Below, in pieces: positions 48,093 through 60,660 of a DNA stretch of 64,000 nucleotides (positions within the stretch are counted from its first letter, which is position 1; every line of letters starts with the position of its first letter). Origin of the DNA: Eumeta japonica (lineage: Eukaryota > Arthropoda > Insecta > Lepidoptera > Psychidae); assembly GCA_005406025.1 (NCBI GenBank), contig BGZK01001198.1:62001-126000 (forward strand), read 5' to 3'. Under the pieces are notes generated by a model. The model saw only the letters and a program-made list of their open reading frames with translations, did not search any database and was not told where the DNA came from. A program made the position numbers and the translations under genes.

Positions 48093-48290
48093 CTATACAT
48101 ATATAATGAAAATAGATTGTCTTTGTTCGCCAATCACGTAAAAACTACTAAACGTATAGACATGGGACTGGGACCATTCGATGTGGAATGATTTGTAGAT
48201 GGTTTTAGGCTACTCATTTTTCGAATTCCGTAATTCCATCGCCATTTTATTTATAAATAAAAAATTACCCAGCGAAGCGGGCGGGACAGC
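48093..48290 (+). mobile_element. Short Helitron-like element
   Basis: It starts near tctatacatatataatgaaa and ends ttacccagcgaagcgggcgg followed by gacagccagtct. These fit the ends familiar from lepidopteran non-autonomous Helitron-type repeats (tctatac...cagcgaagcgggcggg...cagctagt). It has no open frame. It ends directly against another repeat that begins with a tatataaatg motif. Confidence 0.55.
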
Positions 48291-48297
48291 CAGTCTA

Positions 48298-48665
48298 TAT
48301 ATAAATGTACGTAATGATAACGGCTTTCTTCGGCCGCGCATCGCGTAAAAACTCCCAAAACTCGCAAAAACATCCAATCAACTCAGTATCATCTGTAAAT
48401 GGTTATAGGCTATTATAATATAACAAATGTAAAAGCGTATTTGTATGGACTTTTGTCATACGCTGACGGCTGGACGGATTGTAATCAAATTTAGCATACA
48501 AATAGATCATGTTCTCAAATAAGATATGATATTAATGTTATAAGACTGCATTGTATTATACAATAGGATTACCTTTTATTTAAAAAAATATATAAATACC
48601 AGTAAAAAATGGTAATCTGTTATCGCTAACATTCATGGCTAAGAAAGGACCAAGATTGCATCGAG
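48298..48665 (+). mobile_element. Helitron-like repeat, interrupted
   Basis: 48435-48665 aligns with 15490-15690 (gctggacggattgtaatc, ggattaccttttatt, atatataaataccagtaaaa, gaaaggaccaagattg). In the first copy the repeat runs on to a cagcgaagcgg end; here it is cut off near 48665, where LINE reverse transcriptase begins. The first codons of the frame starting at 48635 therefore come from the Helitron-like repeat. Confidence 0.6.
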
Positions 48666-50092
48666 ATTCATCGGCATCTATTCTTTTGTCAAAATTTTCT
48701 TATTATGGTTTTGATAATTCCGGGACAGACGGTTTGCTAGTTGCCTCAGTAGTCGCTCGCGGTTATTTGAACTTCATGATGACAGCGGATCAGCCGCTTT
48801 CTCAGCCGCGAGCCTTTTACTCGCGGAGTTCCTCAGAGTTTCATTCTCGGACCGATACTATTTTTATAATTAGTGCAGATATCATACACAATACTGAAAA
48901 TTGTAAATGTCATTTATTTGCCGAAGATTTACAGCCTTACATATCTTGTGAGCCTAATGAAACTTCTTTTGCCCTAAATAAATTAAATCAGATAGCTCGT
49001 TGGTGTGAAGTGAACAGCATAGTTTTGAATCCAGAAAAATCAAAAGTCTTATTGCTGGTTCAAAAACTTAAGTAACTAAATTTAATTGTTTTAATCCTAT
49101 TATACAACTATTAGGCGTTCCGGTTAAAAAAGCCACCGAAACTCGAAATTTAGGCCTACAGATAGAAGATATTCTCAATTTTGAAAAATATATTTTTAAA
49201 ATTTCTCGTGATTGCTTTTACAGGCTTTTTGTATATTGTATGCGTGATACCTAAACACTGATCTTAAAATTCAACAATGTGATTCCCTCGTCCTCTCAAA
49301 ATTAAATTATGTTGACACAGTATTTAGAGAATGCCTTCTTGCTAATTCTAAAAACCTTCTGCAACGTATGAAAAATGCTTGTGTTTCGCCATTTTTTCCC
49401 AATTCCTTGGCAAGCCCATATACGAGTATCACCCCATATCAATAAATATGGTACGATGAATATACTTTGTAGTCATCACTTCGTAGTTTACATTTTGCTA
49501 TCCTTCTTTTTGGTATCATAAAAATCAAGTACCTCGATGAAAAGCTCTGTTTTTCTGATAGCCATATTCGTTTTGCGACTCGTTTAATATGTCCATGTTT
49601 TAGAACGACCGCATTTCGTGCTAGTTCCCGTTTCGCTGCCACAAAGTGCTGGAATAACTTACCACTACCTATTAGAAATTCTCGCTCTGTCTTCTCTTTC
49701 AAAAAGTCCTCAAAGTCTCAGTCATTACATAGACAAGGAAGTTTTATGTAACAGGTCATTCTGAAATGGGATTATCTATCTTCATTGTTCATGAAGTTCT
49801 GATAAGTTATTTATAGATAAGTGTAAGACCACATTTTATTCAGCCGCATATATTTGTATTCTTCAGGCAACACTATTAAGTATGTTTGTCAACGGATTTC
49901 ATTTTGTAACTGTATATGATTGTTTTGTCTTGATACCAGCGATGCTAGTGTCACGGAAGATCAGCATTGTAGTAGTGACCACTGCTATAATTAATGCGGA
50001 GTGACAACTTTTGTTGATTACAACATAATATTATTATAAAAATTAAACTTACGCATATGTATATGTACATCAAAATAAAATTTTCTTTCTTT
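48660..50092 (+). mobile_element. LINE fragment inserted in a Helitron-like repeat
   Basis: The frame 48635-49075 becomes non-LTR reverse transcriptase after about residue 15: ILLSKFSYYGFDNSGTDGLL, then IIHNTENCKCHLFAEDLQPY (the YADD catalytic box reads FAED, so one Asp is lost) and LNQIARWCEVNSIVLNPEKS. The thumb and C-terminal part follows in broken frames to about 49740 (the LVLSKLNYVDTVF, YGTMNILCSHHFVVYILL and WNNLPLPIRNS-type blocks). A 3' UTR ends in aataaaattttctttctttg near 50090. The catalytic mutation and multiple stops make it inactive. It is a Jockey/I-like clade, distinct from the element at 38.7-41.9 kb. Confidence 0.75.
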
Positions 50093-51285
50093 GTAATGTG
50101 TGCTCGGGTTCCATCAGCTGTCGCCATGACGATGTAGATGGGTGAAGTTCGTAGTCAACATTTACTAACATACTTATTTTCGATTGGTTCTCGTCACTCA
50201 TCATCGCTGAAACCGTCCGCAGTAACGACGTTGCATCAAATAATTAATCAATATCCTCAATGCCCGCGTTACATCTTGAAACTTTTCATATACACGCATA
50301 AGGAATTACTGAACTGCATCTGCGTGCGTCTGAATAATGCCGTATTTGATCCTTTCATAAGTATTTGTTTTAGTAGAACTCTCTTTGATATATAAATCTT
50401 GGAGATATGCAGTTGGATAAGTTGTGGCTTCTTCTGCATTAGCGGTTGAAAATAGATATAAGATTTATCGAATTTGCCTATAATGGAGCTCTACTAGTTG
50501 TAAATTCTATGTCCTTTTTGTATTTAATTTACATTCGTACGAACAAATAAGGAAAGTGCGCGGGCGGCGCGCGTTGTAAGGTTTCGACCGAAGCTTTCGA
50601 CCCGTGACAAAGCTTTTATAAATCTTTCATAAAGACACTACAACAAAGGAAACACTTTGCGAATGTGAAAACAACGAATAAATTGTTTTTCTCGCTTTCT
50701 CTTTTGTTCATAAGAGAAGTTTGTTAGTCCTTTGAACGGCCTGGAATTACATGTTACTTTTATGATGTTTGAATAACGCTCGTAAAACAGGAAATTTCTC
50801 TAGGACTTATTATTTTGAAAATTAAATAAATACAATGACGCAGGTCTGCGATGTTGAAATTGTCTTAAATATAATAAATGATTTTTATAATGTTTTTGGC
50901 AATAAGTAAGAAAAAAATAATGAGAAAATTTAATCACATAAGGTTTTGTTGCAAATTACATATTGTTTTTGTTATTTTCTGTGTAAACATCTATTATGTA
51001 AGCCTGTAATTTTTAAGTAGTCCCTAAGATATCCCTGCTTAGCTTTGCTGACTTAAAACAAAACTATAAACGAGGGTTTGATGATTATTTTAGTAAATAA
51101 ATCATTTATTGAACAGATAATGATTAAAACTAGCCAAATCTGGTTCAAAATCCAGTACACAGCAGTAACCGTCCAGTTGTTAGTCTCTTCTCCTGCAATG
51201 TCTAGCATATTTCAGGGCTGTTTATACGTCTCATTTTGTTTTCTAAAGTTTATTCTATACTATTTTTGTGTTATTCATAGTAATA
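50093..51285. other. Noncoding DNA
   Basis: No gene is recognised. The frames at 50138-50395 and 51078-51308 have no identifiable domain. Confidence 0.45.
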
Positions 51286-52960
51286 ATGACGACTTCTGGA
51301 GGGTGTAATACTTCGCCAGATTGTTTCTGTTACGTTTGTGATAATTATACAGTGAAAAGCAGCAACGAAATATTTTGGATTTTGTGAAAAAGTTTACTAA
51401 ACTCCTTTTTCAAATTAAATGAGAGGATCAAAACAAGTTTTGAGCTCCCCACGAAGTTTGCTCAACTTGTATAAAAGACTTAAAGCAGTAGAGTCAAGGT
51501 GAGAAACAATCATTTCGTTTCTGCATCCCAATGGCGTGAACGAAGCTAAAAAAATTATAATGATGACTGTTATTTTTGGTCATGCAACGTGCAAGGTTTC
51601 AACATAAAAATGAAAAAGAAATTGCTTTTCCCGACCTACCATCAGCGAGCCGCTGTGTATGGGCCCGATACACAGGTATCTACTTCGCCAGCTACCCTGG
51701 ATAGTGTTCCAGGTGAGCTAGACCAGCCAGGTATAACACTCAACTGTTTACTATAGAGGAAGGCAATGATAGTTATGGTCTCCTATTAACTGACCTGCTT
51801 TTAATGAATCTGAGGTGAAAGATTTAGTCAGAAACTACAGACTTTCAAAGGATTCCGAAGAAGATTTAAAATAAAAATTAAAAAAGAAAAATTTGTTGTC
51901 TTCTTGTACATCCTTTACTTTAAATCGAAAAATAGAAAAAGATATTGTGTCAAGTTTTTCTTAAGAAAGCTTGCTAGTGTGTTACAATAATGTTCTTGGA
52001 GTTCTGTCAGGTAATATTAAGTATCTTACTGACTATTGGAGACTTTTTATAGATTCCACAAAAGGAAGCTTAAATGCATGCTATTACAGATGACAACAAA
52101 TTTGTGTATTGGACATTTAGTTCATTGGACGGAAAGTTATGAACATATTGAACTGACACTTAACCGACTAACCTATTCAGAGCACGGATGACCGGTGTGC
52201 GGCAATTTAAAAGTTATGTCAATGTTACTTGGCCAACAGAGCGGATGTACTAATACCCATGTTTCTTATGCGAATAGAATGGTCGTGACAGGCAACAGCA
52301 TTATGTTAGAAAAGATTGACCAGTTCGGAAAACATTAGTGGCTAGTAAAAAGTACATTCTAAGAAAGTTTCTTGTGGATCCAAAAAAACTTACTTCTCTC
52401 ATTTCACATTAAATTAGGAATCATGAAACAATTTGTTAAAGCATTTGTAAAGCAAGGAGAATATTTTGAATATCTTTGTGAGCAGTTCTCTGGTTTGTCT
52501 GAAGCAAAGTTGAAAGAAGACGTATTTGTTGAGACGGACCTTCGAAAACTTTTGAGGGATGGCAACTTTGTCACGAAAATAAAAGAAAAGGAAAAAGCAG
52601 CTTAGTTGTCTTTTAAGTTTGCTTTTACCGGTTTTGTCGGAAACAAAAAAGATTCTAAGTATAAGTCTATTGTGGTCGACATGTTGGAAAACTTCAAGCA
52701 GTTAGGGTGTAACGTGAGACTAAAAGTCCATTTTGTTCATTCACAAATTGACTACTTTCTAGAAAATTTTGGTGCTACGAACAAAAAACATGAGGAAAGA
52801 TGTCGTCGATATATTAAAGAAATGGAAAAAAACATCAGCGAAGATGGAACACAAACATAATTGCCGATTACTGTTGAACGTTGAAGAGGGACGATGCACA
52901 AGTTCACTATAGAAAAAGCACTAAAAGAAAGTTTGATAGGAAGCGTAAATGTCTCTATAG
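51286..52960 (+). pseudogene. Broken copy of a multicopy arthropod gene family
   Basis: A single intronless, frameshifted coding trace. It opens at 51286 with MTTSGGCNTSPDCFCYVCDN (a CxxC cysteine pair) and YTVKSSNE. A DCYFW-type patch and FPDLPSASRCVW-like text follow near 51570-51665. Later come HWTESYEHIELTLNRLTYSE and GNLKVMSMLLGQQSGCTNTH (about 52110-52270), FHIKLGIMKQFVKAFVKQGE (from about 52399) and YLCEQFSGLSEAKLKEDVFV. After one stop at about 52603 the reading continues GNKKDSKYKSIVVDMLENFK, VHFVHSQIDYFLENFGATN and HEERCRRYIKEMEKNI. I recall a large family of uncharacterised arthropod predicted proteins with this layout (FCYxCG start, LHIKLGLMKxFVKAL, HSHLDYFPENLG, GERFHQDI), probably mobile or retrocopied. 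This copy has lost several conserved residues (SEEQGERFHQD reads KKHEERCRRY). It is non-functional. Confidence 0.65.
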
Positions 52961-55900
52961 AGCCTTATTACGTTGATAAGTATATAGAATATTGATTTAG
53001 TATTAATGCTGCGAAATTATGTTACTAACATATTTATCCAATGAAAGAAAATTCGTGAAATATTGCGTTATATTCTATTTATTCGTAATGTACCACCATA
53101 TTGCGTGGGAAAACCTTACACGATGGAGAAAAAAGGTTTCATTTTTGAAATTGGCATTAAAAATACTCGAAAAACCTATTAAAGTCAAAGCAATTTTGAA
53201 AATGTTTTTTTTTGCATTGTTACCAATCGTCTAACGTCCTACCTACATTTTTTATGTAATATTGGTTACATTACTTCAGTTGATTTTTTTAAATGCTTAT
53301 AAAGAGAATGTGTTGTTTACAGTTAAGCTTAGTAACTACAAGAACACTTGTGTACAGCTTTATATGTATGGTTGTAATTACATAAAATACATAAATACAC
53401 ATAATTTCTCATAACTAGACGCCTGCCTGCAACATGTATTAACGTGCAGCATGCAACCCACTGCTGACTCTCGATTCTATTCTTCCGCTACGAAGCCCCA
53501 TGTAGCGAATTACATATTGATTCGAGAGGATTGACCGATATTGAAGATCTAAGCTCTCTTCTCTTCTTACAATGTCACGTTAGGCTGTATGTGAAACATT
53601 TACGAGATGAACTTTAATTAGCAAAACGACGAGTGCGTCTTCAATTATTTTTATTGAATTCGACGATTACTGATTACGCATGTTTGAAGTTGTTTCAAGA
53701 TTTAATAGCCCAATACTATTATATAACTATACCTTCCTGTAATTTTTTTAATTTAAAGTTCGCTTAACTACGCGGCTCCGTGCATATAGACATATGACGG
53801 ATTGCATCAAAACAAAAACACAATTCGTAAATGTTAACGGTATAATTAGACAGCTTGTCGATATGCTATGTGTCACATCTATATTTAATTTAGCAATTAG
53901 TACGATATTTCAACCTGTTGATGCATCTTGTCCATGAGCTGCATTCCTTCACCTCCTGTCGATCGACCGCGCTGTCGACTGTGTTCTCGATACCCGTCTG
54001 ATTCCGATTCCGATGTCAATCCCATTTTGGAGTTCTATCTCCGTAACTGCTACATAAATTAAACCTTTGCCCAATCTTCGAAGGTCTATGTGTTCTTAAT
54101 TTTCACATATGAATTTCAAATTTTTTGGAAATATAAATAATAATATTTTTTAAATAATGTGTAGCCCCATAAGCTCTTTTACTTTACAGTGAAAATCTAA
54201 TTAAGTTCGGGTTAGTTCTTCTGAAAATTATTCTGAGCGTACAGAGAGACAAACAGGCCGTTTAGGCAAACCTTGAGGAGTAAACTATTTTAAAATCGTG
54301 GACAGTTAATGCAATATTATGTGTATATATAAATTGAAAGCTTACATCCCAAACCTTTCACGCTAGCCAAGCGCAATTGAGGTATATTACCCATCGTAGT
54401 CAGCGGTCTGTAAACGCACCTGGGACCACTGGCTAACGTGCTCTTCTATGACCGGAGCAATAGCTTTATTTGATGTAAGTTAACGAATCGGCTGTAAGAT
54501 CGTCCGTGATTAGGTTTGATACCCATTGACTTTCGCTTCAAAGGTGACGTTATAGACCACACAACCGTAACCGCGGAGAAAGTGTACTAGTATGATTTAA
54601 TTTCATTATATTATAGTTTTAAATATCAAACGTTAGGATATCGGCTCAGTAGAAGTAGATTTTAATTATTTATATCGCTTAAAGGTAACCTTTTTGACAA
54701 TCCAGCTAGCTTCCCGTCTTGTGAAAGCATAATAAGACGAAGTGCCAACATTGGTCTTACTACCGGCAGGAACTTTATATATTATCGGACATCATGGTGA
54801 ACGTTAGGAATAGTATTTTTTTTAAGTATGTAAGAAAATTATGACGCATTTCAATTGTTGTCAAATCCATAAAAAAAAATTTTGGATTTGAATTTCTTTC
54901 GCCATTCAATATTCGTATTTATTAATATTGTATTCAGCACAAAGTATGAAAAACACTCGACGGTCTTGCTCGTTAGTGCTCAATGCTCTGCGCCGCAAAC
55001 GGATGCACTGGCCGCTAAGCTGGCACCGGCCCACTTCTACGCGGTCGGCCCATGCCCGCGGAGCGTGTCGTCAAACAGACAACGTTTCTAGCTGTTCCAC
55101 ATTCTAAGTTCGATAAAATTAAATAAGCGATATTATGAATTAACATTGTATATGTGAAATGAATGGTGAACCACCATGAAATATATGGTGATTTTATAGA
55201 AGTTTTCTTTGCACCAGGCAGAACATCTTTATGTGATCATAAGTTATGCTTTACATCATCGGAATCAGGATCGAAAACGTTACTTGTAAGAGCAGAACTA
55301 CGATCGAAATGGAGATCTGAACCAAGATTGGAGTTCACGGTGAGAGTGGTCAATATAAAAGATGAGGTAGTAATTAATTACACGGCCACGCCGGGAAACC
55401 TCAGGCCAAAGCTAGTTAGATATTAAGTTGTAGGACTATTTTATCAAATTTTCTAATGTGCCCTATAACAGTAGAGAAAACAGAAGGTAGTGGAAATGAA
55501 AAGGTCGAAAAATGGCTCTCAGAATAAAATTGGAGTATCACATTTTAACAAACATCATGTAAAGTGATGAACAACCATTGTAGACCTTTCTGATTGCATA
55601 TATATAGGATTGAAACTTCAACAGTTCTATGTGGTATAATTGGAACTTTAACATATCAAGCTCTTGAGGGATAGTAGCCTCGGAACTGCGACACGTGCGC
55701 ACACGCAACACCGGGACCGGCCTAAACGACTTACTCGACGCAACGATTAGGGCCCGCTACCTATTTTTAAGAAACCTCTGTCAAATAACCTTTAAGATTA
55801 AGAAGAAAAGATGAACTATTTACTTTTAGTTACGATGTGATAAAACAAACGTAAATGAAGCAATTACTTTTCAAGCATCTTAATTTTTCAAGTTCTAATC

Positions 55901-55975
55901 TCTTCTTTTTAATATAAAACCGTTTTTGGGTAACAAATTTAAAAAATAACCATAAAAATTTGGAAAATCCAAAAG
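52961..55975. other. AT-rich DNA with a GC patch at 54960-55080
   Basis: No supported gene. The GC patch contains a frame with TDALAAKLAPAHFYAVGPCP that I do not recognise. The frame at 55163-55426 (87 codons, with RAELRSKWRSEPRLEFTVRV) reads like protein but matches no family I know and has no splice context. A LINE-like tail (tttggatttgaatttctttc) lies near 54880-54900. Confidence 0.35.
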
Positions 55976-56212
55976 TGCACGCCTCACCGCGGTCATTAAC
56001 TTCTAAAATAAAAAATTTCAATAGAGTTTTTGATAATGAAATTTCAAAAAAAGATTTATCAAATTCAAATTTCGCACCATTTCGTGAGATATTTATAATG
56101 GCGCATGCGCTGATCTCAACTTTTCACATATGGCTTAAGGCTAATCTTCATTTGTATATAAATATAGATATACAAACACCACCTCAACGCTCCGCTTGTG
56201 AGGCGTGCAATA
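55976..56212. repeat. Small element bounded by 12-bp inverted repeats
   Basis: tgcacgcctcac at 55976-55987 and gtgaggcgtgca at 56198-56209 are exact reverse complements, bounding about 234 bp. The right end is part of a 36-bp block (56177-56212) that recurs with one mismatch at 56609-56644. It could be a MITE-like insertion. Target-site duplications could not be confirmed by eye. Confidence 0.45.
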
Positions 56213-56608
56213 CACAGTCGTTTTTTTTAGTTTTTTGTAAATTATAATAAAACCACAGTACTTAGAACGCTAATATTAACTAGGAATCAGCACAGGGCAT
56301 AACTTTATATAATAAAAAAAAAAGTATTCCGGTAAGATACATTTTTCGACCAATTTCTCTGCCACATACATGGATCCATAAACACAGACTGACGGACGTC
56401 CAACAATGATTGATTTTAATGTTATTATTTACTATATTAAACAAAATAATTATTTATAAAATATACCATTTGTGCTAGACAGATTATTGGACTTGATATT
56501 AGTGCACTCATATTACCCTGTAAGTGTTATATTAGTAAAAAAAATTCATTTAAGTTTCAAAAGACTGGGTTTTTGAAACTGAAATGACTTTTTTGGGTGA
56601 GAGTAGAG

Positions 56609-56644
56609 CACCACCTCAACGTTCCGCTTGTGAGGCGTGCAATA
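56609..56644 (+). repeat. Second copy of a 36-bp block
   Basis: It is the same as 56177-56212 except for one C-to-T change (caccacctcaacg, then tccgcttgtgaggcgtgcaa). In the same frame both copies read PPQRSACEACN. They lie 432 bp apart in direct orientation. Confidence 0.9.
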
Positions 56645-56869
56645 ATGAAAACAAAAAAATTGTGAAATTTGGTGAAATAATGGCAACAGAACAAAAAATT
56701 TTAATATAGGCATAGCACGGAATGCTATCGCGTTCGATGGTTACATTCGATGGTTACAGCTTTGGTAATGATGGCACATAATACTTTATCGCCGCTCGTG
56801 AAGCCAATCGGGCAGCGCGAAACACGTAAAAGTGGAAATCACCACCTCGACTAAACTTTATCAAATGTC

Positions 56870-57000
56870 TCCACTCCATTGCGTTCGGGCGCGCAAACGG
56901 CGCGGTCCGCGGCCGTCCGCGCCGCGGTTATCACCCGCCGCGTAACCCTTCAATCGTCATCTTGCCGTCTCGCTCGCACTCGCCTTCCTCTCCTATTCTC
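56870..57000. other. GC-rich island
   Basis: A CpG-dense patch (gcgcgcaaacggcgcggtcc, gcggccgtccgcgccgcgg) in AT-rich DNA, with no credible frame. It is a candidate conserved noncoding element. Confidence 0.4.
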
Positions 57001-57179
57001 GTCTTATTTTCGCTAAGAGGTACAATCCGCTGCCTGTTAATAAAGTCTAGCGTCCGTAAGATCCACGACACACTTACTAACGATAATACGACAGTCGTGC
57101 ACATACACTACACATACACACATACACTAATATTATTAGTACACTTTGGCTATCGGTCTCTTCCGTAATACATGTACGT

Positions 57180-57890
57180 CTTTTATGCATCATGAGACTA
57201 CGTCTTTTATGTAGTCTCGTGACTAGAATTTTATTATGGGGTCATGCCGTCGATATTAAAAAGCCTTTTTTGTGCTGCAGAAGCGGGATATTCGTGTCAT
57301 TTACAATTTGAGACCAAAAACGTCTCTCAGAAAAAATAAAGAAAATGTTGTTTTTACTGTACTATCACAATACTTATACGAAAACCTGATACACGTCAAG
57401 AGAAATATAAAATAGTTCTAAAAAATGTGCGACGTCCATAATATTAACACTAGACATAAGAATGACCTTGCTGCTCATAAAACCAGACTCATTAAGTTAG
57501 CAAATCGTTTAAGAGGCGATGTGTGTCCTTCATAATATCTCAGCTGAAAATCAAAATCAGAATTTAAAAATGTCTAAAAAAATAACATGGTAAGGGCTTT
57601 TATGTTTTATTTAAACACATTAACAGAAAAGACTTCTGGGAACTGAATGAGCGGCTATCAGATAGTTTCGTTTGATATCCGAGGATGCACTAGTTATGTT
57701 AACTGTTCATTATGTTGTATCTTTGAGCAAAAACGAGCAAGCCTTGAGTTTCTTGCCCATTCTTCTCAAGATGAACCAGTATTTGGAATGGGTGGTAATG
57801 TTAATGTCAAAATTACAATAATAACGTATTTCAAGTGCAATTCTATTATCTAAAAATATAGATATTTTTGATTTGATATTTAAAAGATTA
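57180..57890 (+). mobile_element. LINE fragment, reverse transcriptase C-terminus and 3' UTR
   Basis: In broken frames it reads ILLWGHAVDIKKPF, then an LRPKTSLRKNKENVVFTVL-type block and DLAAHKTRLIKLANRLRG. This is the part after the YADD box in Jockey/CR1-like elements. The 3' UTR includes gagtttcttgcccattcttc and ttgtatctttgagcaaaaac and ends in atatagatatttttgatttg. The tail type matches those at 21649, 25615 and 28640, so these are copies of one family. It is 5'-truncated and inactive. Confidence 0.7.
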
Positions 57891-60379
57891 TTCGCTCGCT
57901 TTCCAACAGTAAGAACGTAGTCGATCCGTGAACACCAGGAATACCCAGTGTTAATTGTGCGGAGATAGGAGTAACATTTCGGTATCATAGAGAAACGTAC
58001 GAAAGAGTTAACTGCAAAACTATTCGATCGAAGACGAAGTTGTCAATAAAGTAATATTTGTAAAAGAACTACTAGAGTGGATTAAAGATTTTTTCCCCAA
58101 CACGTGACCAAATCACGTCTTTGTTGTCGTTGAGGTTTCGACCGGCCCACGCCGAGGTACACCCTCCCGCAGCCCTTTAGTCCTGAATGTGGAGCCAGAG
58201 CAGTGCTAGTAAGCGGGCGCAGCGCGGGCTTGAACTGCTAACGATCATTATACCCAATACCATAACAGTCCGGGCAAACGGCTTGATATGATTTCCGAGG
58301 TGCAGAGCGAATATCGTACTTTGATCTAAGTTAACGACTTCAACTACATAAAAACCCCGCACCGTTTTACTAATTTTAAATAAAAATAGATTAACTGTAT
58401 ATAATTTATAGTTTGTTCTACATATCATTCAAATCAATATTTAAAGCCATTCGAGATCATATTTTTCAAAAAAGACCCAACTATTATTATAATTTGATTT
58501 ACAAAAGCATACTTCATTTTTGGCAATTTTTTTCTATAAGATCAAACCTAAACGAGATTTGATACAATAGTACATTTTTAAAAAAACGATAAATACACGT
58601 ATCTTAGAAAAAATATAAATGTCTACTGAAATCAAGTAACTAATATTTTCCGTGTATGAATATCCATGTAAATCTATCGATATTTTTTCATTAATCTAAT
58701 ACTTACAACAATTATTATTGTCACTACAACAATTAATTTTACAGTTTCCATGATTCTCATCATCGCACCTGTTTGGGGCACCAGTATTTAATCCCTTTCA
58801 ACCGCAGTACTGATGAGGCACCGACGATGCCGGTGATGATGGTCTGACCCTACACGACGATGCGTCATACTTACCGCTGATATAAATCGCTATCTTAGCA
58901 GTCAGTACTTACATATAAGCTTACATTTGCTCTACCTTTCAATATAATTTTTTACCTTTATTATGAAATATATACAGTTCTTTTTAAAGCTTTAAATAAA
59001 AGTGAACACTTTTGTTTCCCTTAAATAAAACTGTTTTGAACAATTATATAAATAAAATTAACCGAATTATTTATTCGTTTTTTTAAATTTGTTGTTGATA
59101 TGATTATTGAGTTACATTTTAATTTTTCCAATTTTTTTTTAAATTTTAGACTTTAGTATACGAGTTGCGTGTATAATTTTTGCCTTTACTTATACTTTTC
59201 TCGCTATGTAGTGCCTATAATTTTTAAAATTTCCATTATTTCGTTAATTAGAAACTTTATCAATAAATACGTTTCCTGAAGCACTATACCGTGTTAAATC
59301 ACCTATTCACTGAAAGTTTGAAAGCTTTCGTGACCGTAACCACGAAGCGATCGTAGAACTGCATATAAGTCGATAAATTCACTCGGCACCGATATCGCAG
59401 CCAGTCGAGAGAGCGTTATGCACCTCGGTGGCTGGCTCGGCACCGCTGTGGTTGCAATTCTGCATTTATTGCACCGACTTTGACAGCCACTACGAGTTTC
59501 ATTGGCAACATTACCGAATAATGCGAGCGCTAGTTTATACGCATTGTGCTTTATTGACATTTAAATTAAAACGTGTAAAGTTTTGCAAAATCGGACGTAT
59601 TACAGAAAATTGGGATATACAAGAATTTGAGTTTTTTTTAAGCAAAACGGTGCAAGACATGAATTAGGTACAAAGCTAGGAAGACCGGCCACGTATACGT
59701 CACACTGCGAAAAGTGGCGTTATGTAGTTTGTCAAAAAGAATGTCATATTACAATAGCATAAATAATTACAAGTTTTGAATTTTGTACATAAAAAAGTTC
59801 TAAAAGAGACCATTAGTATTTGAAAAAAGTCCAAAAAGAGTATTGCTACATAGTTAACAACTTTTTGAGGTACATCCTTTATGTTTAAGGTAAAACATTC
59901 ACAGAGAATATGGTCGTTAAAATGCCTTTTGAAGATATATATAGCGCGTTAAAAAAATATTAATCGGACTCTACAAACGTGAGAAGTTACTTTTAAAATA
60001 GCACAATAAAATGTTTTATTTTTTTGAAAATTAGATATGTGAATTATTGATGCATTTCGAGTCGTTTGTGAATACTCTATGACGCTATCGTAGACCGGAC
60101 AATATAAATCCTGAGGGCTCCCTATTACTGAAAATTAACTTTTATAAATATCCATCCGAATCGATAATCGTCAATAATCGATAGTGTGCACAATTTAAGT
60201 AATTCCGTCGTATTTTGTAGTTTTCTAGCACTCTATTTACCATCAAACGACAAAATATATGGCTTTTGTAATTCCCTGGGCTTTCACCGTTTGCAATACA
60301 AAAAAAAATCTATAAAAATAAAGCCGATCCGAGATCTCAGGTTCAAAGCGTCACCCGATTCGAGCGAGTGATCACTCAA
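57891..60379. other. AT-rich noncoding DNA
   Basis: No supported gene. Opposing frames at 59303-59667 overlap a moderately GC-rich patch (59300-59530) but carry no recognisable domain. A GC patch at 58120-58230 is also unassigned. Confidence 0.45.
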
Positions 60380-60660
60380 AGCGCCGGGACGGGGGGCCGG
60401 GGGCGCGGCGCGCGCGGGCGGATATAATTACGCGGGATCGGCGCCGACAAACATGGGCCCGGCCGATTCGATTACAGAGATTTAATTCTGTTTGCCGCGC
60501 GATCGCCGAGCGGCCGCCGTTTAAAAAATGTCTTCAGTGTACGCGCCTCGAGGTCGAGTGCACCCCGACAAGGCCTCACCGCCGCCGCCGGCGCCGCGAC
60601 TCGCGGACTCGCTCATTGTGCCAGGTGATGTTTTGACTCATCAGCACTTTTCGTTTTTTA
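60380..60660 (+). promoter_or_regulatory. Strong CpG island with a short ORF and donor
   Basis: One of the most GC-rich blocks here (gggggccgggggcgcggcgc). At its 3' side an ATG at 60528 opens MSSVYAPRGRVHPDKASPPP and continues to LADSLIVP, ending at a possible donor (cag followed by gtgatg at about 60624). This has the look of a first coding exon at an internal promoter. Alternatively it is a conserved island with a chance frame. No family is recognised. Confidence 0.3.

Noticed and set aside
55163..55426. 87-codon plus-strand frame
   Set aside because: Reads somewhat protein-like but belongs to no family I can name and has no supporting signals; left inside a noncoding interval.
58795..58860. 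actgatgaggcaccgacgat considered as a hammerhead ribozyme
   Set aside because: The stem-II-like part is present but the following GAAA box is missing.
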